24,694 nt of DNA. Origin: DASXYG01 sp036502625. Lineage in GTDB: Bacteria > Actinomycetota > Actinomycetes > Streptosporangiales > Streptosporangiaceae. The position numbers and the translations under genes are program-made. This document shows, piece by piece, positions 8,668-16,841 of this stretch. The stretch's first letter is position 1. Each line of letters opens with the position of its first letter. Location of the stretch: contig DASXYG010000124.1 of NCBI GenBank assembly GCA_036502625.1, positions 1 through 24,694 of the forward strand. The letters are read 5' to 3'. The notes beneath the pieces are model-generated. The model had not been told where the DNA came from. It saw only the letters and a program-made list of their open reading frames with translations, and ran no database searches.

Positions 8668-8771
8668 CCCCGCCCCGCCAGCGGCCCCGGTCAGCCCGCC
8701 CCGTAATCCGAACCGCACAGAGCGCGACCCCTGCCCGCCGTACCCTGTGGACTTCAGCCCGAGGAGGGACC

Positions 8772-9308
8772 ATGGACCTGCGAGACGCGATGACCGGCGC
8801 GTTCGACGAGGTGTGGCATCGCACCCGCGCCCGCCTGGCGGGCCTCGGCGACGCCGAGTACCTCTGGGAGCCGGCCCCCGGCGGCTGGACCCTCCGCCCG
8901 GACGCGTCGGGCCGGTGGCGCATCGACGGCGACGGCGGCGGCGGCCCGGCGCCGGACCCCCTCCCGGTCGCGACCATCGCGTGGCGCATCGGCCACACCG
9001 GCCTGCTGCTCACCGACTTCGGCATCCGCCTGTTCGAGGGCCGCAACATCACCCTCGACGACGTCGCGTTCGCCGGCACGGCGGCCGGCGGCCTGGAGTT
9101 CCTGGAGACCGCCTACCGGACGCACTGGCGCGCCCCGCTCGCGCGCATGCCCGACGCCCGCTGGTGGGAGCCGTCGGGCCCGGCCTTCTTCGCCCACGCC
9201 GCCGACCCGGCGATCTCCATGGTGCTGCACGTCCTGGACGAGTTCACCCACCACACCGCCGAGCTCGGCGTCCTCCGCGACCTCTACCCGGTCAGAACTG
9301 CGGGGTGA
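8772..9308 (+). CDS. DinB-family protein
   Basis: This is a 178-residue four-helix-bundle protein of the DinB/YfiT type. An N-terminal helix (residues 1-25) is followed by the typical EYLWEPAPGGWTLRPD loop. A first metal-ligand histidine sits in IAWRIGHTG, and a distal pair lies in LDEFTHHTAELGVLRDLY near the C-terminus. Bacterial members are metal-dependent; some act as thiol-dependent S-transferases and many have no known role. The ATG at 8772 is chosen because GAGGAGGGAC precedes it. The open frame extends upstream into the intergenic region without a ribosome binding site. Its last 17 bp (9292-9308) overlap the end of the opposite alcohol dehydrogenase-like gene. Confidence 0.85.
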   Translation: MDLRDAMTGAFDEVWHRTRARLAGLGDAEYLWEPAPGGWTLRPDASGRWRIDGDGGGGPAPDPLPVATIAWRIGHTGLLLTDFGIRLFEGRNITLDDVAFAGTAAGGLEFLETAYRTHWRAPLARMPDARWWEPSGPAFFAHAADPAISMVLHVLDEFTHHTAELGVLRDLYPVRTAG

Positions 9309-10251
9309 GGGCGACCTTGAGGCGCCCTTCGGCGGGGCGCGCGTAGGTCTCGTACGCCTCCTGGGCGCGGGACATCGGGAACACGTCGGTGACGTAGGAG
9401 TCGAGCGGCTCCGGGTGGGCCGCGACGTACGCCTCGGCCTCCGCGAGGAAGCGCGGCCAGTCGAGCGTGGTGCCGCCTTGCAGCGTGAGCTGTTTGCGGA
9501 AGAACGGGCGCATCGGCACCACGTAATGGTCCTCGGGGAGGCCGAACGCGAACAGGTGGCCGTGCGGGGCCAGCGCGGCGATCGCGTCGGCGATGACGTC
9601 CTGGTGGTGGCCGATCGCGTCGATGACCAGGGCGGGGCGCGCGTCGTCGGCCCGGTCGGCGGTCGCCCACGGCCGCGACTCGCCGACCACGAGCTCGTCG
9701 ATGCCGTACGCCTTGGCCACGTCCGTACGGTCCACCCGGTCCACGCCGGTCACCGTCGCGGCGCCGCGCGCCTTGAGGGCATGGGTGAACAGCAGGCCGA
9801 GCGGGCCGAGGCCGAGCACCGCCACCCGCGCGCCGCGGACGTCCGGCACCCGGTCGAGGGTGCTCAGGATCGTCGCGACCGGCTGGATGATCGTCGACCG
9901 CACGTCGTCCAGGCCGCCGGTCAGCCGGTACAGCAACGAAGCCGGGTTGACCAGGTACTCCGCCAGCCCGTGCGACGTACGGGCGATCCCCACCACCCGG
10001 CACCCCACCGGGAACCCGGCCGCGCGCGAGGCCACCACCTCCCCGACGATCTCGTGCAGCGGCACCCCCGCCAGCCCCGTGTACGGGTTGTCCGGGTCCA
10101 CGTGCCCCAGGAACTTCGGCAGGTCGCTCCCGCAGATCGCGCCCGCGCCCAGCCGCAGCAGCACCTCGCCGTCGCGGAGGTCCGCCTCCACCGGCCGCGG
10201 CACCCGGACCCGCACGAACCGGCCGGGCCCCGGCTGCCGCAACGCCCACAT
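9292..10251 (-). CDS. Medium-chain alcohol dehydrogenase-like protein (zinc-binding dehydrogenase family)
   Basis: This is a 319-residue MDR-superfamily protein. The N-terminal GroES-like domain retains the catalytic-zinc cysteine (AICGSDLP, Cys40) and a His-Glu pair (PLHEIVGEVV, His66-Glu67) where the family has GHE. The Rossmann domain has AVLGLGPLG (glycines 147-152). The four-cysteine structural-zinc lobe of classical alcohol dehydrogenases is absent, and the protein is shorter than the usual 340-380 residues. A sugar- or alcohol-oxidising NAD(P) enzyme is likely, with unknown substrate. It is the last gene of the catabolic operon, 37 bp after the ALDH stop. The start is slightly ambiguous: AAGGAGG precedes in-frame GTG, GTG and ATG codons within 12 bases, and I chose the ATG that begins the conserved MWALRQPGPG segment. 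The alternative frame 9284-10249 is a shadow. Confidence 0.82.
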   Translation of the reverse strand: MWALRQPGPGRFVRVRVPRPVEADLRDGEVLLRLGAGAICGSDLPKFLGHVDPDNPYTGLAGVPLHEIVGEVVASRAAGFPVGCRVVGIARTSHGLAEYLVNPASLLYRLTGGLDDVRSTIIQPVATILSTLDRVPDVRGARVAVLGLGPLGLLFTHALKARGAATVTGVDRVDRTDVAKAYGIDELVVGESRPWATADRADDARPALVIDAIGHHQDVIADAIAALAPHGHLFAFGLPEDHYVVPMRPFFRKQLTLQGGTTLDWPRFLAEAEAYVAAHPEPLDSYVTDVFPMSRAQEAYETYARPAEGRLKVALTPQF

Positions 10252-10288
10252 CACGCCCACTCCCCTCCTTCGGTCTCCCGCGCGTCCG

Positions 10289-11821
10289 CTACAGGAAGCT
10301 GACGTTCTGCGCGAGGACCGGCGCCCCGCCGTAGTTGACGGTGTTCGTGGCGCGCCGCATGTACGCGCGCCAGGCGTCCGAACCGGACTCCCGGCCGCCG
10401 CCGGTCTCCTTCTCACCGCCGAACGCGCCGCCGATCTCGGCGCCCGACGTGCCGATGTTGACGTTCGCGATGCCGCAGTCGGAGCCGTCGGCGGCGAGGA
10501 ACCGCTCGGCCTCGCGCTGGTCGCGGGTGAAGATCGACGACGACAGGCCCTGCGGAACGTCGTTGTGGAGGGCGATCGCGTCGTCCAGGTCGCGGTACGT
10601 GAGCACGTACAGGATGGGCGCGAACGTCTCCGTGCGCACGGTGTCGGTCTGGGCGGGCATGCGCACGATCGCCGGTTCGGCGTACACCGCGCCCGGCGCG
10701 CTCGCCGCGCGGATGCCGCCGCCGGCCAGCAGCCGGCCGCCCTCGGCCTCGGCCGCCGCGATCGCCTTGCCCATGGCCTCGGCGGCGCCGCGCGAGATGA
10801 GCGGCCCGACCAGGGTGCCGTCGGCGAAGGGGTCGCCGATGGGCAGCCGGCCGTACGCGGCGGTGAGCCGGCCGACGAGCTCGTCGGCGATGTCCTCGTG
10901 CGCGATCACCCGGCGCATGCTGGTGCAGCGCTGGCCCGCGGTGCCGGCCGCGGCGAACACGATGCCCTGCACGGCGACGTCGAGGTCCGCGGACGCGGTG
11001 ACGATGCCGGCGTTGTTGCCGCCGAGCTCGAGCAGGCAGCGGCCGAACCTGGCGGCGACGCGCGGCCCGACCTCGCGGCCCATGCGGGTGGAGCCGGTGG
11101 CGCTGAGCAGCGCGACCCGCGGGTCGTCGACGAGCCGCTCGCCGATTTCCCGGTCGCCGAGCAGCAGCCGGTGCACGTCGCGGGGCGCGCCCGCCTCCTC
11201 GGCGGCGCGCGCCAGCAGGTGGCTGACCGCGAGCGAGATCAGCGGCGTCAGCTCCGACGGCTTCCACACGACGGTGTCGCCGCAGACCAGCGCGATGGCG
11301 GTGTTCCAGGACCACACGGCGCAGGGGAAGTTGAACGCGCTGATGACGCCGACGACGCCCAGCGGGTGCCACGTCTCCGCGAGCCGGTGGCCGGGCCGCT
11401 CGGAGGCGATGGTCCGGCCGTAGAGCTGGCGCGACTGGCCGAGGGCGAAGTCGCAGACGTCGATCATCTCCTGGACCTCGCCCGCCGCCTCGGCGCCGAT
11501 CTTGCCGACCTCGATGGTGACCAGGTCGGCGAGGTCGCTCTTGTGCGCCCGCAGCAGGTCGCCGAACCGCCGGACCAGCTCACCGCGGACCGGCGCCGGG
11601 GTCGTCCGCCACGTCGCGAACGCCTCGTGCGCGGCGGCGACGGCCGCGGCCGCCTCGTCGGGGGTGGTGGCCGCGAGGCCGAACAGGTCCTCGCCGGTGA
11701 TGGGCGTACGCGCGGCGAAGTCGTCGCCCTCGGGGACGGTGGCGCCGACGCGCCGCAGCCGGTCGCGGGCGCGCTCGGCGAGCGTCGGGGTGTCCGGAAG
11801 GGTCAGGACGGAATCGGTCAT
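10289..11821 (-). CDS. ALDH7-family aldehyde dehydrogenase (L-aminoadipate-semialdehyde / piperideine-6-carboxylate dehydrogenase-like)
   Basis: This is a 510-residue NAD-dependent aldehyde dehydrogenase. The general base glutamate is in LLELGGNN (Glu265) and the nucleophilic cysteine in GQRCTSMRR (Cys299); SATGSTRMG (about 240-248) contacts the cofactor. The C-terminal stretch SGAEIGGAFGGEKETGGGR, then ESGSDAWRAYMRR and NTVNYG, is nearly diagnostic of ALDH7 (human antiquitin, bacterial AmaB/Pcd). Those enzymes oxidise alpha-aminoadipate semialdehyde, the open form of piperideine-6-carboxylate, in lysine and pipecolate breakdown. Subfamily assignment is strong. The exact substrate in this operon is inference. 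The ATG at 11821 overlaps the upstream oxidase stop as ATGA, with AAGGAA ahead of it, implying translational coupling. Confidence 0.92.
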   Translation of the reverse strand: MTDSVLTLPDTPTLAERARDRLRRVGATVPEGDDFAARTPITGEDLFGLAATTPDEAAAAVAAAHEAFATWRTTPAPVRGELVRRFGDLLRAHKSDLADLVTIEVGKIGAEAAGEVQEMIDVCDFALGQSRQLYGRTIASERPGHRLAETWHPLGVVGVISAFNFPCAVWSWNTAIALVCGDTVVWKPSELTPLISLAVSHLLARAAEEAGAPRDVHRLLLGDREIGERLVDDPRVALLSATGSTRMGREVGPRVAARFGRCLLELGGNNAGIVTASADLDVAVQGIVFAAAGTAGQRCTSMRRVIAHEDIADELVGRLTAAYGRLPIGDPFADGTLVGPLISRGAAEAMGKAIAAAEAEGGRLLAGGGIRAASAPGAVYAEPAIVRMPAQTDTVRTETFAPILYVLTYRDLDDAIALHNDVPQGLSSSIFTRDQREAERFLAADGSDCGIANVNIGTSGAEIGGAFGGEKETGGGRESGSDAWRAYMRRATNTVNYGGAPVLAQNVSFL

Positions 11822-12270
11822 CGGGTTCCTTCGCTCCACAGCAGATCGTCGGTGATCTCGTCGGTCGTGCGTACGCCGCACAATGCCATCGCCATTTCCA
11901 GCTCCACACGGAGCCTGGTCACGACCTTACGGACGCCCTCGGCCCCCGCGGCCGCCAGGCCCCACAGGTACGGGCGGCCGACGAGCACGGCGTCCGCGCC
12001 GAGCGCGAGCGCCTTGAGCACGTCGGTCCCGGTCCTGATGCCCCCGTCGACCAGGACCGGGACTCGGCCGGCGACGCGCTCGGCGACCCAGGGCAGCGCG
12101 TCGACCGTGGCGGGCAGCGTGTCGAGGTTGCGGCCGCCGTGGTTGGACACGATGACGCCGGCCGCGCCGCATGCCACCGCGCGCTCGGCGTCGTCGGGCC
12201 GGAGCACGCCCTTGACCAGGACGGGCGGCGTACGGCCGGCGCAGAGCGCGGCGAGGCGGTCCCAGGTCAT
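11818..12270 (-). CDS. FMN-dependent alpha-hydroxy-acid oxidase, C-terminal half (displaced reading frame)
   Basis: These 150 codons encode the second half of a glycolate/lactate oxidase TIM barrel. They include LVKGVL (FMN-contacting lysine), the catalytic VSNHGGRNLD (His and Arg), LVDGGIRTGTDVLKALALGADAVLVGRP (phosphate binding) and the usual C-terminal helices. The first half lies in another frame (12267-12842). This frame can begin at ATG 12270, which overlaps the upstream stop as ATGA. However, family homology already starts before that ATG: the in-frame codons just upstream read LDAG, continuing into MTWDRL, which matches the family's LDxxxTWxxL. That favours a one-base loss (or sequencing or assembly error) between about 12283 and 12335 over a true two-subunit gene. 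If translated separately, the half barrel would need to associate with its partner. It is followed by the ALDH7 gene with a 4-bp overlap. Confidence 0.75.
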   Translation of the reverse strand: MTWDRLAALCAGRTPPVLVKGVLRPDDAERAVACGAAGVIVSNHGGRNLDTLPATVDALPWVAERVAGRVPVLVDGGIRTGTDVLKALALGADAVLVGRPYLWGLAAAGAEGVRKVVTRLRVELEMAMALCGVRTTDEITDDLLWSEGTR

Positions 12271-12842
12271 TCCCGCGTCCAGGCCGGGCGGTAGATCGTC
12301 TCCGGGTCCGGCGGTGGTGTCAGGCGGCCGGGCAGTACCCCGAACTCCAGGCCGTCCGGCAGCGAGACGCCGTCCCAGCCCTGGCCGGAGCGCATGCCCG
12401 CGACCGGGGTGTCCAGGGTGACGACCAGCGCCTCCGCGCCCCGGTCCGTGGCCTCGTCCAGGACGGCGGCCACGAACCCGGGGTCGGGCGCCGGGTTGAG
12501 CTGGAACCACCACGGCCCCCGCGCGGCTTCGGCGATGGCGGCAAGCGGGGTGGTCGTGTAGGAGCTGACGACGAACACGGTGTCCGCGGCGCCCCGTACG
12601 CTCGCCTCCTCGCCGTCGGGGTGGAAGAGCCGGTGGCAGCCGGTCGGGGCGAGCAGCACCGGGTGCCGCAGCCGCCGGCCGAGCAGCTCCGCGGACGGGT
12701 CGACGGCGGTGACGTCCACGCCCACGCGGGGCGCCAGGCGGAGATCGGCGTACCGCTCCTCGTTCCACCGCGCCGTACGGCCCTCGCCCGCCGCCGACGT
12801 CAGGTACCGGTACGCCAGGTCAGGCAGGCGCGGCGCCGTCAC
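12267..12842 (-). CDS. FMN-dependent alpha-hydroxy-acid oxidase, N-terminal half (premature stop or frameshift)
   Basis: This frame holds 191 residues of the N-terminal part of an FMN alpha-hydroxy-acid oxidase. It has YRYLTSAAGEGRTARWNEERY (normally YxxGGAxxExT), VLLAPTGCHRLFHPDGE (family APxGxxxLxHPxGE) and VVTLDTPVAG (family TxDTPxxG). The residue after WWFQL is Asn, where glycolate oxidases have the active-site tyrosine (Tyr129 in the spinach enzyme). The frame stops at 12267, before the catalytic histidine. The remainder continues in the next frame. The GTG at 12842 overlaps the HyuB stop as GTGA, so translation is probably coupled. Family members oxidise 2-hydroxy acids to 2-oxo acids with FMN. 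Activity of this split version is uncertain. Confidence 0.75.
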   Translation of the reverse strand: MTAPRLPDLAYRYLTSAAGEGRTARWNEERYADLRLAPRVGVDVTAVDPSAELLGRRLRHPVLLAPTGCHRLFHPDGEEASVRGAADTVFVVSSYTTTPLAAIAEAARGPWWFQLNPAPDPGFVAAVLDEATDRGAEALVVTLDTPVAGMRSGQGWDGVSLPDGLEFGVLPGRLTPPPDPETIYRPAWTRE

Positions 12843-14788
12843 CCGGACCCCCGCCCGAGCCCCCGCAGCACCCCGTCGCACACCGCGTCGATGTCCCCGT
12901 TCTCCTGGTAGCGCCGGTACGCCTCGTGCTTGGCCCAGTCACGGATGCCGATCGGCAGGCCGGTCAGCATCCGCCGTACGCGGGCCTGAACGCCGTCCGG
13001 CCAGCGCTCCTCGAGACGCGCCCGCCCCGGCCCGTACGCGATGGCGCCGGACGCCGGGCTCCGCGAAGAACGGGCCCGCTCCGTCGCGGCCTCGTCCACC
13101 GCACCGTCCCGCACCACGACGCCGTAGCTCTCGGCGGCGTGCGCGGCGGTCAGCATGCCGCGCTCGACGTCCGCCGCCACCTCGGCGGCGGGCCGGTCGA
13201 GCGGGTCGCCGTAGCCCGCGCCCGCGGGCGACACGATGCTCACCACGTCGCCCGGCCCCATCCGCAGCAGGTCGAACTTCCCGATGTCCTCGGTCTCCGC
13301 GCCGCGCCGTACGGTGCAGCGCCCGGACGTGCCCGCCTCGCCGCCCGCCAGCCCCCACGGCGCGAGCACGAACCGCTCCAGGCCGCGCGCGGTGACCTCG
13401 GTGTCGATGTGCCGCGCCTCGAAGTCCAGCCGCATCGCGAGGCCGCCGCGCCGGCGCCCGGCGCCGCCGGTGTCCGGCACCAGCCCGTACCTGCGGACGA
13501 TGATGGGCAGCGCCGATTCGCACGTCTCGACCGGGGTGTTGCGCATGAACCCGCCGTACGTGCTCTCCGCGGCGTCGAGCCCGTCGGCGCCCGGCCGCGC
13601 GCCGCCGCCGCCGAGGATGGGCTGCACGACCTCGACGAGCCGCCCGCCGGTCTCCGGCTGCGGCACCGCCGCGACGACCGGCGAGATGGCGCCGGGCGAG
13701 CAGGCCGGGATCGCGCCGGGCAGCGCCTGCGCCAGCGCGCCGTACACCGCGTCGCCCACCCGGATCGCGGTGGCGTAGCGCACGCCGATCGCGGCGGGGT
13801 GCCGCGCGGACACCAGCGTGCTGGGCGGCGCGGTGAGGGTGACCGGCCGCAGGATGGCGCTGGTCTTCGGGAGGTCGTCGTCCTGGCTGGTCAGATAGCC
13901 CACGATGGCCAGGCACAGCAGCGAGTTGGTGCCCGCGACGCCGGCCATGTTCAGCGCGGACGACACCTGCGGGTCGGTGCCGTCGAAGTCGACGACGAGG
14001 TCCGACCCGGCGACCCGTACGTCCACCTCGATGCGCAGCGGCACCGCGGAGTAGAGGTCGTCCTCCATGTAGTCGACGAAGTGGTACGCGCCGTCCGGGA
14101 TCGCCTCGATGACCCGCCGCGCCCGCGCCTCGCCGTACTCCAGCACCCGGTCGATGCCGTCGGCGACGGCCTGCCGCCCGAACCGCTCGACCGCCTCGAG
14201 CACCTGGTTCTCGCAGACCTCCAGGCCCGCGCACATGGCCTCAAGGTCGCCCTTGTTGGTCTCCGGGATGCGCGTGTTGTCCAGGATGAGGTTCAGGACC
14301 TCCTGGTTGACGCGCCCGCCCCGGTACAGCTTCGTCGGGCGGAGCCGCAGGCCCTCCTGGTAGATCTCCCGCGCGGTCGGCCAGACGCTCGCGGGCACGG
14401 TGCCGCCGAAGTCGGAGGCGTGGATGAAGGCGTACGCCCAGGCCAGGATCTCCCCGTCGACGAAGATCGGGCGGATGACGTGCACGTCGGGCAGGTGGGT
14501 GCACGGCTGCCCGGAGAGGTACGGGTCGTTGCAGATGATCACGTCGCCCGGCGCGTACTCGGGGAAGTGGCCGAGCAGCTCGCGCATGTTGGTGCCGAGG
14601 TAGCCGGGGGCGCCGAGGTTCCACGGGTACGCCACGTACTCGCCGGTGGTGGCGACCACGCCGCAGGAGAAGTCGGCGGTCTCCTTGATGAACGTGGCGT
14701 ACGCCGTGCGCTCGATGACGTGCGACATGTTCTCGACGATGGCCTGGAACCGGTTGTACAGGACTTCGAGCGGCACCTCAGCCGGCAT
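12839..14788 (-). CDS. hyuB: HyuB: hydantoinase/oxoprolinase B-family subunit
   Basis: This is a 649-residue HyuB-type subunit. Recognisable segments are the N-terminal DFSCGVVATTGEYVAYP region, GDVIICNDPYLSGQPCTHLPD (about residues 80-100, typical of the family), FIHASDFGGTVP, and the later GGGGARPGADGLDAAESTYGGFMRNTPVE. Together with HyuA it forms ATP-dependent enzymes that open cyclic amides (hydantoins, 5-oxoproline, lactams) or carboxylate ketones such as acetone and acetophenone. Which applies here cannot be told from sequence. The ATG at 14788 has GGAGG six bases upstream and lies inside the last codons of HyuA (11-bp overlap). It ends in a GTGA overlap with the hydroxyacid oxidase. 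Confidence 0.9.
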   Translation of the reverse strand: MPAEVPLEVLYNRFQAIVENMSHVIERTAYATFIKETADFSCGVVATTGEYVAYPWNLGAPGYLGTNMRELLGHFPEYAPGDVIICNDPYLSGQPCTHLPDVHVIRPIFVDGEILAWAYAFIHASDFGGTVPASVWPTAREIYQEGLRLRPTKLYRGGRVNQEVLNLILDNTRIPETNKGDLEAMCAGLEVCENQVLEAVERFGRQAVADGIDRVLEYGEARARRVIEAIPDGAYHFVDYMEDDLYSAVPLRIEVDVRVAGSDLVVDFDGTDPQVSSALNMAGVAGTNSLLCLAIVGYLTSQDDDLPKTSAILRPVTLTAPPSTLVSARHPAAIGVRYATAIRVGDAVYGALAQALPGAIPACSPGAISPVVAAVPQPETGGRLVEVVQPILGGGGARPGADGLDAAESTYGGFMRNTPVETCESALPIIVRRYGLVPDTGGAGRRRGGLAMRLDFEARHIDTEVTARGLERFVLAPWGLAGGEAGTSGRCTVRRGAETEDIGKFDLLRMGPGDVVSIVSPAGAGYGDPLDRPAAEVAADVERGMLTAAHAAESYGVVVRDGAVDEAATERARSSRSPASGAIAYGPGRARLEERWPDGVQARVRRMLTGLPIGIRDWAKHEAYRRYQENGDIDAVCDGVLRGLGRGSG

Positions 14789-16841
14789 TGCCCACCTCCG
14801 CGATCACGTTTCCCCGCGCGTCCATGACGGCGGTGTATCCGGGCACCACGACGATGGTGCTGTCGGGCAGCGCGATGACCGCGGGCCCGGCCACGGCCTC
14901 GCCGGCCGCCATGCGGTCGGGCGTCACGACGTCGGCCTCCATGACCGCGCCCGCGTGGCGGATGGGCCGCCGCGCCGGGCCCGCCGTGCCACCGCCGTCC
15001 GGACGGCCGGGCGCCGCGCCCGCGCCGGGCTCCGCCGGCTCGACCGTGCTGAACAGGCGCAGCGAGACGAGGAAGACGCCCTGGTCGGGGCTTGTGATGG
15101 CGTACCTGCTCGCGTACGCCTTCTCGAACGCCTCGCGCAGCGCCACGGCCGGGTCGCCGCCGAGATCGTCGGGCAGCGCCACCTCGATCTCATACGACTG
15201 GCGCCGGTACCGCATGTCGGCGGCCAACTGGAACGCCACCCGGGCGCGGCCGTCGTCGAAGCCGTTCGTGCGCAGCCACGCCCGCGCCTGGTCGCGCAGC
15301 TCCTCCACCGCGCCGGTGTACGCCGCCGCGCCGAGCGCCTCGACGTCGGCGTTGAGCGTACGGATGAAGTCGGCGCGCGGCCGGGCCAGCACGGCGCCGG
15401 TCGCGCACAGGGTGCCGGGCGAGGCCGGGATCACGACCTTCGGCACGCGCAGCTCCGCGGCGAGCGCGCACGCCTGGACGGGGCCCGCGCCGCCGAACGC
15501 CACCAGCACCGACTGCTTCGGCTCGACGCCCGCGCGGGCCAGCACGGCGCTCGTGCCGCGGTGCAGGCTGGACGTCGCCACCTGCACGATCTGGCCCGCC
15601 GCGGTCTCCACGTCCGTGCCGATCCGGTCGGCGAGCGGCTTGATCGCGGCGCGCGCGGCCGCCTCGTCCAGGCGCAGGCTCCCGCCCGCCAGGCCCTCGG
15701 CGCCGAGGTAGCCGCAGACGAGGAACGCGTCGGACAGGGTGGGCCGGGTGCCGCCCTTGCCGTAGCTGGCCGGGCCCGGTACGGCGCCCGCGCTCTCCGG
15801 CCCCAGCTTCAGCACACCGGTCTCGTCGGCGCGGGCGATCGAACCGCCGCCGGCGCCGATCGAGGAGATCTCGATGGACGGCAGCACCACCGGGAAGTCG
15901 CCCACCTCGGCCTCGCGCGACGTCACGGGCTCGCCGCCCCTGATGACCGCGATGTCGGTGCTCGTACCGCCCATGTCGAGCGTGATTCCGGAGTCGATGC
16001 CCAGCTCGGCGAGGGTGTCGCGGACCGCGGAGATGCCGGACGCGGGGCCGGACAGCATCGTCTGGATCGCGTTGTCCCCGGCGTCCTCGATGCCCGTCAC
16101 GCCGCCGTTCGACTTGGTGATCATGCAGACGGCGGTGACCCCCATCTCCCGCAGCCGGGTGCGCAGGTCGGCCAGGTAGTGCTCGACGCGCGGCGCGACG
16201 TACGCGTTGATCACCGCGGCAACCGTGCGCTCGTACTCGCGGATCTCCGGCCACACCTCGTGCGAGCAGGTCACGCTGAGGTCCGGCCAGCGGTCGAGCA
16301 GCGCCTGCTTGGCGGCACGCTCGTGCCCCGGGTAGACGTGCGCGTGCAGGAACGCGACCACCAGGTGGTCGACGCCGTGCGCGGACCGCAGCGCGGCGAC
16401 CCGTTCCAGCAGCGCGGCGGTGTCGAGCGGGGTGTCCTCGCCGCCGTCGGCGAGCATCCGCTCCGGCACCTCGACCACGCGGGACCGCGGGATCAGCGGC
16501 TCGGGGCGCACCGCGAACAGGTCGACCGGCTTGCCCAGGTGCAGCCTGCGCAGTTCGAGCACGTCGCGGAACCCGTCGGTGACCAGCAGCCCGAGGCGTT
16601 CGCCGCGCCGCTGGAGCACGGTGTTCAACGCGATGGTCTGGCCGTGGACGAACCGCCGTACGTCGGCCGGCCGGTAGCCGGTCGCGGCGAGGATCTCGGC
16701 GAGGCCCTCGATCACGGCGTCGGCCGGGCGGCCCGCCGTGGTCGGGCGCTTGGCGTGGTGCCGGCGCCCGCTCTCCGTGTCGACGAGCGTGAAGTCGGTG
16801 AACGTGCCACCGATGTCGACGCCGACCTGCAACGACCCCAC
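14778..16841 (-). CDS. hyuA: HyuA: hydantoinase/oxoprolinase A-family ATPase subunit
   Basis: This is a 687-residue HyuA-type subunit of the ASKHA (acetate/sugar kinase-Hsc70-actin) ATPase fold. The N-terminal phosphate loop VGVDIGGTFTDFTLVD is at residues 6-21 and the second phosphate loop at ITLDMGGTSTDIAVIRGG. SGPASGISAVRDTL and the C-terminal FGGAGPVQACALA adenosine region also fit the family. It hydrolyses ATP to activate the amide, imide or ketone substrate handled by HyuB. The start is GTG at 16841, one base of which is the last base of the transporter stop (TAGTG). GAGGAG lies about 10-15 bases upstream, and the conserved VGVDIGGTFTD follows at once. Confidence 0.9.
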   Translation of the reverse strand: MGSLQVGVDIGGTFTDFTLVDTESGRRHHAKRPTTAGRPADAVIEGLAEILAATGYRPADVRRFVHGQTIALNTVLQRRGERLGLLVTDGFRDVLELRRLHLGKPVDLFAVRPEPLIPRSRVVEVPERMLADGGEDTPLDTAALLERVAALRSAHGVDHLVVAFLHAHVYPGHERAAKQALLDRWPDLSVTCSHEVWPEIREYERTVAAVINAYVAPRVEHYLADLRTRLREMGVTAVCMITKSNGGVTGIEDAGDNAIQTMLSGPASGISAVRDTLAELGIDSGITLDMGGTSTDIAVIRGGEPVTSREAEVGDFPVVLPSIEISSIGAGGGSIARADETGVLKLGPESAGAVPGPASYGKGGTRPTLSDAFLVCGYLGAEGLAGGSLRLDEAAARAAIKPLADRIGTDVETAAGQIVQVATSSLHRGTSAVLARAGVEPKQSVLVAFGGAGPVQACALAAELRVPKVVIPASPGTLCATGAVLARPRADFIRTLNADVEALGAAAYTGAVEELRDQARAWLRTNGFDDGRARVAFQLAADMRYRRQSYEIEVALPDDLGGDPAVALREAFEKAYASRYAITSPDQGVFLVSLRLFSTVEPAEPGAGAAPGRPDGGGTAGPARRPIRHAGAVMEADVVTPDRMAAGEAVAGPAVIALPDSTIVVVPGYTAVMDARGNVIAEVGNAG

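Noticed and set aside
8536..8718. N-terminal extension of the carboxylase by 61 codons
   Set aside because: The extension covers the intergenic palindrome and lacks conservation, whereas GTG at 8535 has AGGAGG and starts the conserved biotin carboxylase fold.
12267..12270. ATGA junction as proof of a genuine two-gene split
   Set aside because: Homology in the second frame starts before the ATG, so the overlap may be coincidental after a frameshift; kept as an open question rather than a claim.
9593..12421. A plus-strand open frame of 942 codons across the ALDH and ADH genes
   Set aside because: Low-complexity translation antisense to two recognisable dehydrogenases and part of the oxidase; no ribosome binding site.
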